NCBI RefSeq assembly: GCF_000002865.3
Contig: NW_001865089.1
Span: forward strand, 104,232-165,791
DNA from: Monosiga brevicollis MX1
Lineage: Eukaryota; Opisthokonta; Choanoflagellata; Craspedida; Salpingoecidae
DNA: 61,560 nucleotides
Direction: 5' to 3'
The notes under the pieces are model-generated. The model saw only the letters and a program-made list of their open reading frames with translations. It was not told the DNA's origin and did no database searches. The translations under genes were made by a program, and so were the position numbers. Shown here piece by piece: positions 1 through 14,009 of the stretch (position 1 is its first letter; each line of letters begins with the position of its first letter).

Positions 1-300
1 TGTGCTTTCACAGCACAAGACGGCAATTGATGTTATCCTTGCTTGAATAAGATGAACAAAGCTTGCAACATGTACATGTATAGCATAATCAATTTATAAT
101 TAAATTTTTATCATTATGAGGCATCTGAAGTGGCGTGGTGTTTGGGGAATTCGCCAGGGGTTGGAAGCGTATAGGTGGAGCCAGCAAAGCCTTTCGGTTG
201 TATCCATCCATGGAGCCCGCAAGGACTTGATATTTGTAAAAAACTTATTGAACAAGAAAGCCCACTCATCATCAATCGTCCACCAATCGCCAATCGCCGA

Positions 301-3300
301 TCATAGACTACTCTCATCCTCCAACAACTCGTTTCCAAACGGAGCCGCATACAGCTGGACGTGCAAGAAACTTCGCACATCCCGAGCGACGGGGCGATCC
401 CAAGCCTCGCGCAGCCACATGCGCTTCATCAAACTGCACCCCATTTGTTCACAGCGACCAAGCAAGCATGAGATGACCCTGCCTTTTTTGCCCTCCACAT
501 GGAAATCCTGCCCCTGCCTTGTCTCTTCTTCCGGGGGTGGCTGGTCTATTCCCTCCAACCTTGCCAGTTCGGTAAATCCGCGAGCGTCGTCGACGGGCAG
601 CCGGTTCCCCGCCATCAGTGACTCCATGATGTGCTGCAAGGAAAGACTTCCGTATGGCGTCCGGCCATCGTGTACAATCTACTCATAGATGAATAAAAGT
701 AAAGCACCGGCAACAGATACGAGTATTCACGGGCGTCGAGCACACAAACCCCTTTGGCAAAGAACGCCGCAACCATCGCGAGATTCATACCTCCCAAAAG
801 ACCACCCCCAGTGACCAAATGTCCGAGGCCGTGGAAAAGGCGCCGCGTGCCAACGCTTCCGGTGCCATCCAACTACAACAAAAACAAGAGTGTCAAGAGC
901 AATACATTTGACTAACATGTAAATGTCACCAAGACATCCATCGTTTCAAAAGGAACCTTGGGTCAACATCGGGTCCACGTACCGGAAAGGCATATCATCT
1001 AGCTCGGCGGCTTTGTAATAATCCTTGTCTCGCGACACATAGCGACTCACTGTGCCGAAAAAGTGTCTTTCGAGTGAGGAGACCTTTGACAATCCCAGGA
1101 AACAACCGCCAACAAAACACAAAGTACGCACGGGACGCAAGTTGCCCATCTAAACCGACAAACACTGGCACCACTCTTGGCAAATACACACGTGACCACC
1201 ATGCAGAAGCTACACACGTGATCACCATGCAGGAACAACAAGGGTCAGACCACACATGCAGGACGTACAGCCAAAGTCCGCCAGCTTAATCACAGGATGT
1301 TGTGACGCCTCGCCGGGAAAAAGGAGCATGTTGCGAGTGGCCAAGTCCCGATGGATCAGATTGCGATAATGCAAGAAATACGTTGCTTCCGCAATATCCA
1401 GCATAAAATGAAGCTGCGCACGAGTTGCAAGAGTCGTTACACAGCGTCAAATTTAGCACCTCTCACCCGGGTGCCCTGCTGCCCCCCTCCCCAAAAGGGC
1501 AATACCTCAAGCCTCCCGAATGACACACAAGTCGTGCAAACTTACCTTGGCCTGCTGTGAGCAGAGACTTGTGCGCAAATGCTTGCGCAGATCCCCCAGG
1601 GGTGTGTACTCCAAAACCAGTTGCACCGGAGTCCTGTCACCACAAACACCGTGGACGGCCCCATTGGTGTGAGTCCGAATAGCAAAAACAAAAGCATGAA
1701 TTAGGAGAGCGGCGGGCGACTCCTGACTCACACGTCCGAGATGATTCCGAGCAGGGAGACAATGTTCGGGTGTGCCGACACCACGTGCATCAGTGCCGCC
1801 TCTAACATAACCGCTCTCGTGTCCATCACCTAAACCAAAAGCGAAGGACTGAGGACTGTCCGGGCCAGTCGAATGCCATTGAATGCCCCGTTTGGCTTTG
1901 CCCACGATGGAGAAACTTACCTCAATCTGAGGAAAAGATTTAATCGCTATCGTGCCAAGGCTCCGATGCCCTCGCAAGGTCGCCTGCGCGAGCACCACAT
2001 GTGAGCGCCATGAAAAGTGCCCGTGCATGCCTCTGCACTTCTAACGACATACCGTAGTCACCACACCAAAGTTGCCCCGGCCCACCAGCTGCTGTAGATG
2101 TACATCAGCCCTGAAAAAGACAGATTAGAATTGCGCATGGAGTGTGAATGAGAGGCACAGCACGTCTCTTTCCCCTTACTTAAAACCTCATCTGCGACTG
2201 GGCCCCTGCAGCACGCACTGCATAAAGGTCGGGAGACGACGTGAGACCAACAAAGCTTCCAGCTCCGGTATGTGTTCGGCATCAGCAGCGTGTTCAGCAG
2301 CTGTGAGTTTTGATTGAAACTCGTGGACGCACAGCTCCACGTGCTCCAGTGAAGACATGGGTACGGTATCGGTTCCATGCTCCAACACTGCAAGCCTTCT
2401 ATTTCGTTGGCGTTTATCCCGCAGCCGCACAAGTACAGTCCCAGCTATCAATACAAAAACCAACCCCACGACAACCCCAATCACAAGGCCCGTGCTGTCG
2501 GTATTGCGCACTGAAGCTGCGCCAGCGCCACCCGACGCGGTCGTGAGCTCAGGTCCCATTGAGGACGAGGAGGCAGTTGAAGGCGTTGGGGCCGCCGTCA
2601 CATCAATGAGGCTACCATTGAGCAAAGTCACAGCAAGAAGCGCCTCGGCCTCCTGCTCACTGGCGAGCACGTTGCCCTGAGCCATTCCCAAACCAGCCAG
2701 ACTCATACGCGTCAGGTTGCGCCCTTGGCCAACAAATGCGCTTGTAGCAGTGCAGCTCAGATGGAGCGTAGTATCAGCCGACCAGGAGCCCAAGGTAAAG
2801 TGACGCCATTGGGCGTTCAGCAACAGACCATCGACACGGCGAGTACCATCAGAGTGTGAGCAAACAAACACAAGCGTCCCATTGACCAGAGTCATCTGGT
2901 CTACGCTTGTGCAGTTTGGCACACGCACACACTCCACTGCGCCTGTCCCACGTGCGATCTGGCACACGATTTCGTCCCCCATGTCCATCGCGCCATGTAT
3001 AGCCAGCACCACCCGAGCGCCGTCAACGGCCTGCTCGCTACGAAACCTATACAGAGCATTCGCACTCTGGACCACCATCTCGGCCATCCAGTCTGCACCC
3101 GTATCTTGCAAAAGCCAGGAGACGGCGCCATTATACATGAGCAGCTGGGTGCCATCTGGCCCCGATGCGCGAAACAGATTCGGGTTGCCATAAGCTGTGA
3201 GCGTCGGAAACTGAACAGTGGCTAATGGCACACCGCTGGCATCTACACGGCCATATTCCCAGAACAAAAACGCCCAAGTCTGCTCGTGTGCCTGATACGA

Positions 3301-6300
3301 CGCGTACGCTACCCCTCGCGCGGTGGCAGCAATGCGCAGGCTGCTAGTGCCCGTTGGCAAAGCGATTGCCAGGCTTCCATTGTAGATGTAGTTCCGAACG
3401 CGGCGCGCATACGCATGCACGGCTGCAATTTGGGAATATGTATTGGTCTCGACCACTAGAATATAATCTTGCGCGGCAATCACTTGTCGTCCGTATTGCG
3501 CCATCAGCGTGGTTGTTTCATTTTGAGCCAGAGTCGCCATCACAGTCCATGGCCACGGGCCAGTCAGGGGTAAATTAACGAGCAGCTGCACCGCCCCTCG
3601 CTCCGGAATATGAGCCGTGGGGTCCTCTTCTCCGACCCACACTTGAGGCCCAAAAGTGGCTTCGTCCACAAACACATCCCCATGGAGGCTTTGCAGCGGC
3701 ATGTCCAAAGTTGCAGGTGAGGTCCAGGCCGCCTGACACCTAGGAAGGTCATATGTGGTGCAAAACAACGGAAAAAAAATAAACGCATGCCAAGCACGGT
3801 GAGAGACTCGACGCTGCCATATATCCACACCCAGGCACATCGTCCTGCCCCCCACCCTCCCCCTTTGAACCAACGCAACTCAATACCTACATCCACGCCT
3901 TGGCGCCGGCCATCGCGTTGGTCGGGCAGACAGCACAAGCCGCGGCCAAGTCGGTGACATTCAAACGAAAAAAACCGTTGATACCACAATCAGGAAAGGC
4001 AGAGCATACGCAATTTCTGACTGTTCCTGTCGTGAATGGGTAGGCGGTCGAGATGTGATCCAAATGCACACGCCCGCGTCCTTTGATCCAGACCTCAAAA
4101 ACTTGTGGCTGGTCAGCGGTGCCCGACAGCGCGAGCCACAGGCTGACTGGTCCAGCCTCATCGACGTACGTGTGCGCATGCACGTTGTTCGCATCGTCCC
4201 GCAGGTTAATCACACCCTCGAAACGTACACTCAACACGACCTCATGCAACGCCGGTGTATCCGTCATCAAAGAAAAGTTGGTAACAAGCTGCCACACGAC
4301 TGCATCGAGTGGGTATGTCTCCAAGCCCGGGGAAAACTGCCGAAGCTCGCGCTGGGCAGGCAGAGGCACCAAGCTAGCGTCCGTTGCCAATGCCTCAACC
4401 TTGAGCTGGAGATCCAAAGCGGCGCCAGGCCAGACGATCAAGGGTGCAGCACTCAAGAGTTGAGCGGAACATGTCCAGTTCCAGGAGTAGACCCCAGACT
4501 TCAGCCAAAGAGTGCTGCCCTTTGCCCCAAAGGCATACTCGCTGGCATTGGTCCAGGCTGCCGTTCTGAGGTCTGCCACTACCTGCCCCTGAGGACAGCC
4601 TGCTAAGGGCAGTAACAACGGAATGGGCAGCAGTGTGTCCACGCCGGTTGGGGTTGGCCGAAACATCCCGACGGATGAGACCGCGGACACCCATCGCACA
4701 GTACAATTTACATGGGCGTCTAGCAAGTTGAAGAGTGACTGGGATGCTAGATGCCGTTGCAAATTTGCAAGCACGCAAGTGGAAGCCGAACCACTGCCGC
4801 CGGGTGTCTCAACACAACCTTGCAGCAACGAAGACGGAGGTACGGCACTAGGAAGGCAAGCGTCACACGCGCGAACGACGCTCATCGCCCCCGGTGTTTC
4901 AAGTGCCGACAGGCCGTATGGCGCTGAGAGGGAAATGTTATAACTCAAGGCTTCGTCTAGCGTAGACGACAGTGTGAGTACTACGTCAGATGTGCTGTAT
5001 AGCTCAATGGGGATGCGAAATCTTGGCGTGACTGGGCGCGAGGTGAAGTTCGCATTGAGCGACGATAGGTGAACGACGATCACGAGACCGTGCGCCTCGG
5101 CGTTTGAAGCAAGCTCAAACTCCAACAGCACCGGGGCCGGCACAGCGCGAATCAAGTGAATTTGCGGTACACCAGGGCAGAGAACCAGACCCGTTGCGTT
5201 CCGACTCGTCACAAACAAGGGCGCGCTGTTGTCGATCGATGGTATGGGCTCGCATGCTGAAAAGTTTGTTGGCTGGGTGGACGTGCTTGGCAAGTTGGTG
5301 ACAGGCGGGGCTGTTGTACTCATGACACCTGGCCAATCTGACTGGGGGGGCGACAGGAGCATCCAGACGCCATTTGCAAACTGCGCTCGAACGGCCGCAG
5401 CCCCTGCTCGCTCTAATCGGGTGATGACGCTGTCTGTTGGCAAGTGACACAGCGATCCGTGTTCAGGTTTGACAAACTCTAGGCGCTTCCCATCGGCGAC
5501 GACGATAGTGGGCGTTGTGTCTGTCATGAACATGTCAAAGGAGTTCACCTCATCATCGTAGTAGCGGTCGTCGCTGCCTCCGTCATCTGCACCGTCATAG
5601 TCGTCACTCCCAGTGACAGCGAGGTTGCTCACTTGATTGCTGCCACTGTTTTCTCTGGTGCCTGTCCTGCGAGCAGGAGGTACCACGATGAGCAGCTCCG
5701 CGTTGATGCAATCCAGCGCTACAAAATGTGCTCTGATCAACGTTGACAGTTCAGGATTCCACTCATAAATGCTCAGAAACACCACTCCAGTTTCCATCTC
5801 CAACACGGCCAAGTGAGATGCGTTTATGAAATCAAAGGCACCTCGAACGTTTTGCAAGACGGGCACGGTTCGACGGTCTGCAAAACTCCAACGATACAAA
5901 CACCGTGGCGCGGCAGGCCCATAACCCGGGCACTCGGCTGTATACCAGAGGCTCCTGGTATCCAGCCTGGCTACGACACGCGTGACGCTGCTTGTGATAA
6001 CGCGCAGATGACCCAGTGTTGGACTGGGCACGGCGGGCACCAATACCAACGAGCCTAGCGTTGCATTATCCGCAGTGCCAGAAGTCTCGGTGACTGTACT
6101 CTGGCACCACAAAGCGGCCATGGTATCCGTCAGCGCCAAGATGACAACATCTGCACATTGGAGAGCCTGAAGGGCCTCGGAAGCGTGGACAAAGCCGGTC
6201 CAGGCAGTCGAGGCTAAAAAGTAGCGGTTGTCGAGAAGCACCACGCTCAACACACTCCAGTCCAAGGCTGCGCTGTCAACAAGCTCGGCGGTCGCGCCGG

Positions 6301-9300
6301 TGCCGTTGAAAACACCATCGATGGGACTACCTGGACACGCAGTCGACAAGACATGCACAACTTGATCTTGGCCTTCGTCCACCAGCACCGGTTTGCACTC
6401 TATCATAGACACGACGGGAGCTACGGGGCAGAGGCTGGGGGTATAGGCAATGTACGCCGTCTGCTCAAACATGCTCATGTCAACGTACAAGACCGGAAAT
6501 GTACCTCGCGGGCATGAGATACTATCCCGCTCCACGACGCACGACGTTGCAGCACAATCAACGCGTGTGGCCAGGGAGAACGCCTCAAATGCGGGCCCTG
6601 CGACGCATCGTCTGGCCGCCATGGTCACTGACCGCAATGCAGCGGGCACATGCACAGTGACGTGTCGAACAAACTGCAGGGATATGGCCATGTGCCAACC
6701 CACACCGGGCGCACAGAGCGTTGTTGTGACGATTTGGTGCTCCGCGGGCAACACTATGATTTCAGGAGACAATGTGGCACACGGTAAGGAGTAGTTTGCA
6801 GGGAGGCCACCCGTTTGAAGAATGACGTCGGTCACAAGTTCGTGAGGCCGGGCGTTCAGCGGCAGGACAGCAAACTCGCTGGTTATGGCGCGTAGGCGCA
6901 GCGTGGAAGCTGTTGGGGTCAGGGAGCCGTCGGCTGCATCGGGTAGGCTGTAGATAACCGCTGCCTGGCAAGCCGCCGTGGAAAGCTCGGCGGCCTCGAT
7001 GCGAACCAACACGGTGTCAAAGGAACGAGGCCGTTGTCGAACCAGAACGTAGACGGCACTGCCAACAACGGCGCGTGAGAGCACCGTCCCCCAATGCGTC
7101 GGGCAGGAGGTTAGAGAGCCCTCCTCCAGCCCCAAAAGTCCCACGCGCCACGCACGCGTGGCGACACTTTGTTCGACAACGGCAAGCACGGGCTGTTCAG
7201 CGATGCGCAGGGTGCCAGCAGGCGTCCAAACACCAGACAGAAACGTGGTTACGTTTCGAACAGGAGAGGACAAGTGCACAATGCGCAGATTAGTCATGAC
7301 CGTGCTTGAAATCGCGTCTTCGTGGTGCTTGAAAAAAATTGCTACGGGCTCCGTCAAGGCCGCTCGGAACAGCCTCAACCCGCTGTGCGCGTTGAAAAAT
7401 ATTTGTGCATCTCCCTCCGCCACACCTGAGTCGCTGTTCACTGAGGTGACAGAAAAATGGTCGTCCTTGTGCTCGACAACGACAAACAGCGCACCGTTTG
7501 AAGCATTGACTCCGCTGGCAGTTGCGTTTGCAGGCTGGGCGGCGGAAGCCAGAAGAACCAAGTCTACCACACTCACGCCTATTGTCCACATGCGCACAAT
7601 CATGAAGCACGGCTGGCCATTGCTTCCGAGCGTACGACATGGCGCGCTCCACAATTGATCAGTCAGCCTGGTGGGAACACCTGTAACGTTGACCTTGACC
7701 TGATACTGGTATCGGTCTGGGGCCAAGCCAGACGCTGTCAACTGCCATTCGTTACGTGGCCCCGGGGAGCGCCAAATAGGAGTATGCTCAGTCGGAGACC
7801 AGCTAGCAAAAACATGACCCGTCCAAAGTGCCGAGGCAGCCAAGCCATCGGGTATGGGCATCGACGGAAACGGCAGCGCACAGGAGCAGGACAAGCCATC
7901 GGCAGATATGTCGAGAACATCATACGTGGCGAGTGGGGCGAGGTGGAGGATGATATGCACATGCTTGTGTGCTGGTATCAAGGTCGGCACCAACAGTTCC
8001 TTGTGTTGGGGCAAGTTCAACTCAACGTCATCAAAGATGGTGGAGGTGTTGACAGCAAGCGTGGTACGGCGGATACCTCGAGAAGCACCAAACCGACTGG
8101 TAATGGAGAGACTGATGGGCTCGAGGGAGCACCAGTCCAAGCGCACGTGGGCTAGCGGATTGCTGTTATCCAACATGACCACCGTTTGTTGCTGCGGCTT
8201 GCACGGAAAGGTGCGGAAAGGCGCCAATTGAGACAAAATTGATCGCACAGCCGCTGTGGTTTGTAGCATCACCACAGAGAAGCCCAGGCCTGGGTGCATC
8301 ATGGTCAAGATGTTTAGGTTGAGATGGGCACGCCACCCTGCTCTGAGTCGCATAAGCGTTATCGCGTTGGTCCTCACTGAAACAAAATACGGGAGCTCTG
8401 TTTCGAAACAGCCCAACCACTCATCCTCGGCCAGCAGAATCACAGGAAGCGTGCAGTTGTTCGCCAGGATGGGAAGAGATGTTACGTCATCTCCATTGAG
8501 TAGCATATCTGGATTGTCAAACACGATGACGCTGGACTTGACGCCGCGGGGCTCTGTCACGTGCCAGAAAGTCATGTGATGACGCAGAAAAATTCCAGAA
8601 ACGTGACCATCAATGCCGAGAAGCTGACGCGAATTTGAGGTGGTCAACCGGAGCACAGCTTTATTGCTGTCAACCATCATGATGTACAAAGCCACCGAGC
8701 CCCCCGCGGTGCTGGCTTGAACAAAGACATGCGAGCTGTTCAGTGCAACCATACCAAGCGATGCGCCATAACCCAAACCATCGTAGCCGCCGCCAGAAAA
8801 GACGTCATTTGTTTGCGGTAAGCTGTCATGGGCTGCGACAATGTAGCCTTTTAACACATGACCAATTTGCGCGCGGCTCCAAGGCATACTCATCATTTGA
8901 AACTGATTGCTGCGGAGAGCATTTCGCAGAAATGGGTCAGTATCGGTTATGAGGAAGTTGTCCGTGTCAGGGTAATACTTGACAATGAAGTTGCGTAGAT
9001 CAGGGAATTCAAAGGGGCTGCGGTTGCGAATCATAAAGATAACCTCCTCGTTTGTGTCCACGCGCTTCAGCTGCGCCCCAAACTGGTAGCGGTCACTCTT
9101 CAGAGCAGAGGCTTGTAACAAGTCCCATTCTTGGCCCGAGTTTTTGGTTTTGGCGGCCAAGCTGGATAGATTCAGCGCCTTGGATATGGACAAATCGAGT
9201 GGGCTCAAAGCTAGGATGACACTCTGCTCGTCCGTGCACAAGCAAGTCGTCTCGCTGCACTCACAATGATGCAGAGCCATCGTGTCGAATATGGTCATGG

Positions 9301-9908
9301 CGCCGTAGACTTGAAAGGTAGAAAAGGCAGTGGCGTTGTCATAAAAAGTGAAGCCAATCGCTCCTGTTTGGAGCGGCGTTGTCTTGAACCATGACATGTT
9401 GTCAAAATTGAGCAAATCTGGGTAGAAAAAACAAAAGGTGATCAAGCGCACATTGCAGGAGAAAGCCCAGATGCAGTCGCAAGTGAGGGAGTGTGTGCGA
9501 TGGGAGATTGTGTGCTTGTGAAGCGGAGAAACTAAACAATTGGTAAAATAAAATAAAAAAAATAAAGACCTCTGGCGCATCAAAGAAAACCTACCTAGCG
9601 CCTCATAACTGTCGCCGTTCACAATGCAGATCACTCTTGCAAAGGTTCCGCATTGGTCTTGTGCGCAGACAGCGACGGCCGTGCACACACCCAGAAAGGC
9701 GTAGCTGTCCGCCAAAGGAAGGTGTACGGTGGAGGAAAGTGGCCAATGCGTGAGATAGGACCAAGTCTCGCGGATTGTGTAGCGTTGATAGCTCACAATG
9801 CCAAACACTACGTCAATCATCAAATGTGAGAGCGAGGGGCCGCCATGCCGAAAAAAAAATATCCGTTAGCTCCCTAGCATCCAAACATATGAAACTCAAG
9901 TCCCCCAC

Positions 9909-9951
<43 letters not shown>

Positions 9952-11803
9952 AGAAAAAAAACAGAAAGTAAAATAAAAAAACATGCAACATGCATGCGTC
10001 GGCAGTTGTAAAGTACCGACCTGGAGCAATGGGATTGGAATGATCAACATGCAAGTGCAAGCCGTACAAGGCCCATGTGGCTGTCACCATTAGAACAATG
10101 TCTTGTGCAGTATTGTCGGTGCTGGGGATGGATCGGGAGACCAAGACAGCACGGCCAAAGTCAACGCTAGGGGCAAATACATGCTGTGCAATTTCACGAA
10201 GGGTGGTGCCGTAGCCTAACGAGACCGCGTCCATGAGCCGACAAGAGGTGAGCAACCTTATTACCCATAGCGATTGTCATTCAAGAGATACAGCCGGCCG
10301 GGCCGACGACTCGGCCAAAATGGTCCGACCAACCAGTAGAAGTCACGATTAAAACATTTCCTGGAGGAGAGTCCCCCGGGTCTAATGTCTCATGAACGTT
10401 GAAAGCAAGCGAGGAGGCGATAAAATAGGTTTGCATGGCTGCCAATGGTTGACGAGGGAGGGCCAAACGAAAGAGGAACGCAGTGAGTCTATCTCGATCA
10501 GAGCAGAGGGCAGCACTTGACACACTCACTCTGCGGCCTGTGCAGGTCAATGGATTGAGCCACAGCAAGCGAATGCCCCATTTGAGGCAAGCTCCAATTT
10601 GCAATGGTCTAGGTGGCCAGCAGCCGGATCCTGAGTGAAAGCCAAGCAGAGGCACAGGGTCGCTCGGGTAGAGTGTCAGAGTTCGCAGGCAAGTACAGAC
10701 CGGAATCTTTGCAACAGAGTCGAAGAATAGGCGCTGCCAGATCGGGGTAACAAGAGTAGCAGGAACTGTTCACGAAGTTTGACACAACACAAGGTCAGCC
10801 TTTGGATCGAGAATGAGGTTAAAAGGGCTTAGAAGATGAGCGCGTGGCACGCACGGGTAAAGTTCAAGGTCACACGATAGACAGCGCCGGAGAAGTTGAA
10901 GGCCCCGGGAGCCGACACTAGAATGCTTAGCTGTATCGGAGATGTCATGTTAATGAAAAGGAAAAGGCCAAGGGTGAGCCTGGAGGTTTCATCACGGATG
11001 AGTGCCAACGAGAGCGATGGCGTACCTCTGCTTGCTCATAAGAATTGGAGCTGGAGACAAGCGATTCGATAATGACGCTCGCACCAAACAGAAGATTATC
11101 ATGCAAGCCCATTTCCTCAAGTGGACACAAAACGTGCTTTGCTGCGAGATCAGTCGTCCCGTCGAGACCTGGCGGCATTTGGAAAGTTGAGAAATTAATC
11201 AGCGCACAGAACCCAAGGCCGTAACGCCAAGCCCACGCACCAAACCAAGTAATGCTGAGCTCAACATGACCATGCCGATGAGGCGAGGTGCATGGGCCAC
11301 TGCTACGCGTGTAGCTTTCAAACGCCACGCTCACGTTGGACTGGATAGGATTGCACGAGCCGGTGTGAGAAGCCAGGGGGATAATGGTGGGGCCTGCGCA
11401 GGTGCGCAAAAGGCTCGGTTTGGTGGGGTTGATCGAAGCGTACCGTCACTCGCTGGGTGTCGGCGTGATACGGAGGCACGTAGTACGGCTCGGAGGCAAG
11501 AGCACTGGCGCCGGCATAACCAATCGTGAGGGCTGCCTACGGTGGCTGATAGCGACGCCATTTGACGCAAAAGCCGACGGGCTCACCTGCCAGCGAGGCT
11601 GAGAATGGCGAGCCCGAGCATCCAAAGGCAAGGGCTCCCGCCCACGAGAAGCAGAGGCCGGATTTGCAAGGCCAAGCAGCCCGGTGTATGCTTGACGGGC
11701 CGCATGCTGCCGTTTGCGTGTGGCACTCGGGAACGTTGAGCACAGCGGGCTCGAGGCAGCCCCGCGCCTCACTCTGCACCTCGAGTCTCGGCCACGCAGC
11801 CAC
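301..11803 (-). CDS. Giant receptor tyrosine kinase, N-terminus unresolved
   Basis: This gene encodes a single-pass membrane receptor with a cytoplasmic tyrosine kinase. Kinase exons (high to low) are 2110-2053, 1983-1921, 1829-1732, 1633-1546, 1413-1269, 1049-983, 872-791 and 678-301, and all join in frame. They give the glycine loop GRGNFGVV, the lysine in AIK, the alpha-C glutamate in [17 protein letters not shown], an activation loop with DKDYYKA, FRWMAPEAL and DIWSLGV, so the kinase should be active. The tail after the kinase is short. Exon 3739-2219 holds the last part of the ectodomain and one hydrophobic helix (around 2410-2480) followed by a basic stop-transfer stretch. Exon 9417-3897 is a single 5.5-kb ectodomain exon rich in N-glycosylation sites, ending in a small cysteine-rich segment. 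Further ectodomain exons are 9807-9595, about 10250-10021, 10765 to about 10300, 10930-10855 and about 11400-11026. The first exon may start at 11803, but its join is not resolved. I recognise no known ectodomain family. The ectodomain is about 2,700 residues or more. Confidence 0.85.
9910..9949. repeat. A40 homopolymer inside an RTK intron
   Basis: A run of 40 adenines on the + strand lies in the intron between the RTK exons ending at 10021 and starting at 9807. On the sense (-) strand it is a T40 tract upstream of the acceptor, where it could act as a long polypyrimidine tract. No target-site duplication or retrotransposon sequence is visible beside it. Its exact length may be an assembly artefact. 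Confidence 0.8.
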
Positions 11804-11933
11804 CCATCACACGCTCACACGCTCAGACATACACACAGAGAGCCAGCTCACAAGGATCCCAGTGAGCCAGACCCACCGCCCACCGCCTACAGGCCATGCA
11901 TCATGGCACGCTGCGCTGGCTGCCAACCTGCCT

Positions 11934-11997
11934 CTCTCTCTCTCTCTCTCTCAATTCATTCTCTCTCTCTCTAAATCTAAATCTAAATCTCTAAATA
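11934..11997. repeat. CT / CTAAAT low-complexity tract at transposon insertion site
   Basis: Short CT runs are followed by repeats of the form CTAAAT that end exactly at the left end of the Harbinger-like element. Sequence of the same type (CTCCTAAATCTCTCTC) resumes just after the right end at 16276. This suggests that the element inserted into a simple repeat. Confidence 0.7.
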
Positions 11998-12011
11998 GGC
12001 TCCTACGGAAA
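11998..12011 (+). repeat. Left terminal inverted repeat of the Harbinger-like element
   Basis: The sequence GGCTCCTACGGAAA is preceded by TA. It pairs with the right end at 16262-16275, with 13 of 14 positions identical after reverse complementing. Inner similarity continues as a GTTTT..AAG..ATAA pattern at both ends. Confidence 0.75.
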
Positions 12012-12247
12012 CAGCGTTTTTAAGATAAACAAGGGGATTAAAATACGAACATTTAGTAGCGCCCGGGATGCTGAAGGATGCTGGCTAAAATTAATCTCTT
12101 GAGACGCTGGAAAGCTTGTCTAAACCTGGTGGGTCAGAAGATAAAATAATGACCGTTAGAAAATGTCATACTTTTCGCTGATCGGCGCCATGGAAGCGTC
12201 GGTAGCTCGGCGCTCTGTTGCGGAAACATCTGGTCCTCAAAGCGTTC

Positions 12248-14009
12248 ATGTCTAGCAAGAACTATGATACTCTCGAGAAGGCCACGATTCGCCGTTTGGC
12301 GGTGAAGAAGTACTGGGCCGTGTTTGAACAGGTGTTGTTGCGTTTGCTTGATTCGACTCGCCCCGATCAGTATGATTGGGCTTGGCGTTTGGCTAGCGTG
12401 ATCGCAGCAGAGCAGGCATCTCGAATATCGCTGAGAGATTTTGAGACCATACGACCGAGGATTGTTGCCACTTTTCGCGGTCAGCATTTGCCCGCAGCCC
12501 TCCACGACATGGACCGATTCCGATCCCTGTTTGCATTTCATTCTTTGGCTGCGATACACGAGGCTGTTGAGGCAATGGAAGACGCCGCACAATCCCCTCT
12601 TGTTGAAGCGTATGTTATCACCCTGTCTGCACGTTCCTCGATATCATATCTGCTTAAAACTTCGATATCATGCAATGATGTCTTTCGTGGTTGTGGCTGC
12701 TCCACCATAGGTATCAATCTGCTATGCGTGCCAGAAAGCAGCGTCCACTCCCTTTTAATGTCGCTTTACAATGCACCCTTGCATACAACACGAGTTGTGA
12801 GCGGACATACCGCGATATCGTGGAACTGATGGGGCTTGTTGTGAGTGAAGTGGTTGTCAGTGCGTGCGTAGCGAGCATTGAGGATGCCGTTGCCACCGCT
12901 TTCAAACCGCTAGTCTTATGGCATCCTTGGCTGACGATGCATGAGTATGTTGCGTGGAGTGCAAGACACATCGAGGCATACCAGGGCAAAGGTGTTGGCC
13001 ATTTCCTCGCTCCCCGACTACGCGCAGAACCCGATTGCCCGCCACGCATCGCTGCCTTTGTCGACGGAACCGTGTATCCGATCTTCAGGCCCAGTGGTCG
13101 CAACCGTAACCAGCGGGTGAACTACGACGGCAATCATCGTGTGTGTACCGTTGTTGTGTTGATTTCAGCTTTGGGCTGAATCTCATTGATGAACGCGTCT
13201 TGTTGTGTTTCATCTTTGATACGAACCAGATGCATGCGCTCAAAGGCCAGATTATCACTGACGCTAGTGGCCTTGGGGTCAGCGTCCACGGCCCATATCC
13301 TGGGACTGTCAACGACAAGTAAGGTTATTCGCATTCTCCCTACAATACACGTCCAATATGATTCAAATTATCATCTTTGTTAATTCACATTTTAGGAAGA
13401 TGATACGTCTGAGTCGCACGCTTGAACTGGTCCAGGAACATTGGCCGGCCCATCATGTGCTTCTTGGAGACTGCGGCTATACGCACACTCCAACTCGCGG
13501 GCTTGTAATCGCAAACCCATCGTCGAATGCCGACTGCCACGTGCGCTCTAATCTTGTCTTGAGCGCTGTCCTCTATCGAGTACCCTTGCTCACTTGATTT
13601 GAGTTTCGCAGGACTATGAGCGTCAAGCCAAGGCTGTCCGTGTCAGCGTTGAGCACATCATTGGAGCAGATGGATACGGTTCGAACCAATCCTGCTTGCC
13701 TGAAATCGTAGCTTTGAGTTCAATGCTCATGCTTTCCTATGTGACGATTGTATCAACAATGCATTCAGGTGTCAAGTTCTTCTTCCGACGCTTGAGAAGC
13801 AAATCATGCGGCATCGCACAGTCAGATCTGAACAATCGGTTTATTTTCATTCACTTGATGCACAACCTGGTCATATTACAACGATGGAAAACTGGAGTGG
13901 TGAATATGACAGCGGATCGATTTCAGGTTGCCAACGGCCCAACGATGCAAGAATATCTCACAGGCTCATGGCCGACGAGCATGTGTGGCCCCCGGCCCTT
14001 GAGCCATGA
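12248..14009 (+). CDS. DDE_Tnp_4 (Harbinger-type) transposase
   Basis: This is the transposase of the enclosing element, which cuts and pastes DNA by DDE chemistry. The first exon starts near 12248 and has no recognised domain; a DNA-binding role is inferred from position. A second exon of about 12.71-13.140 kb ends with the first catalytic motif FVDGTVYPIFRP and the Y-x-G-x-H-R pattern. Exon 13230-13318 continues with LKGQIITDASG and GPYPGTVNDK. The exon starting at 13396 has the second aspartate motif LLGDCGY. After another intron, RVSVEHIIG supplies the glutamate, and a region of about 13.78-13.87 kb ends in the family's closing pattern (HLMHNL). The exon joins at 13140/13230 and 13318/13396 are in frame. 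The catalytic residues look intact, so the gene may be functional. The exact 5' start and the last exon are uncertain. Confidence 0.75.

Noticed and set aside
9910-9949. A40 run as the tail of a retroposed gene
   Set aside because: No coding or retrotransposon sequence lies before it, and no flanking duplication is visible.
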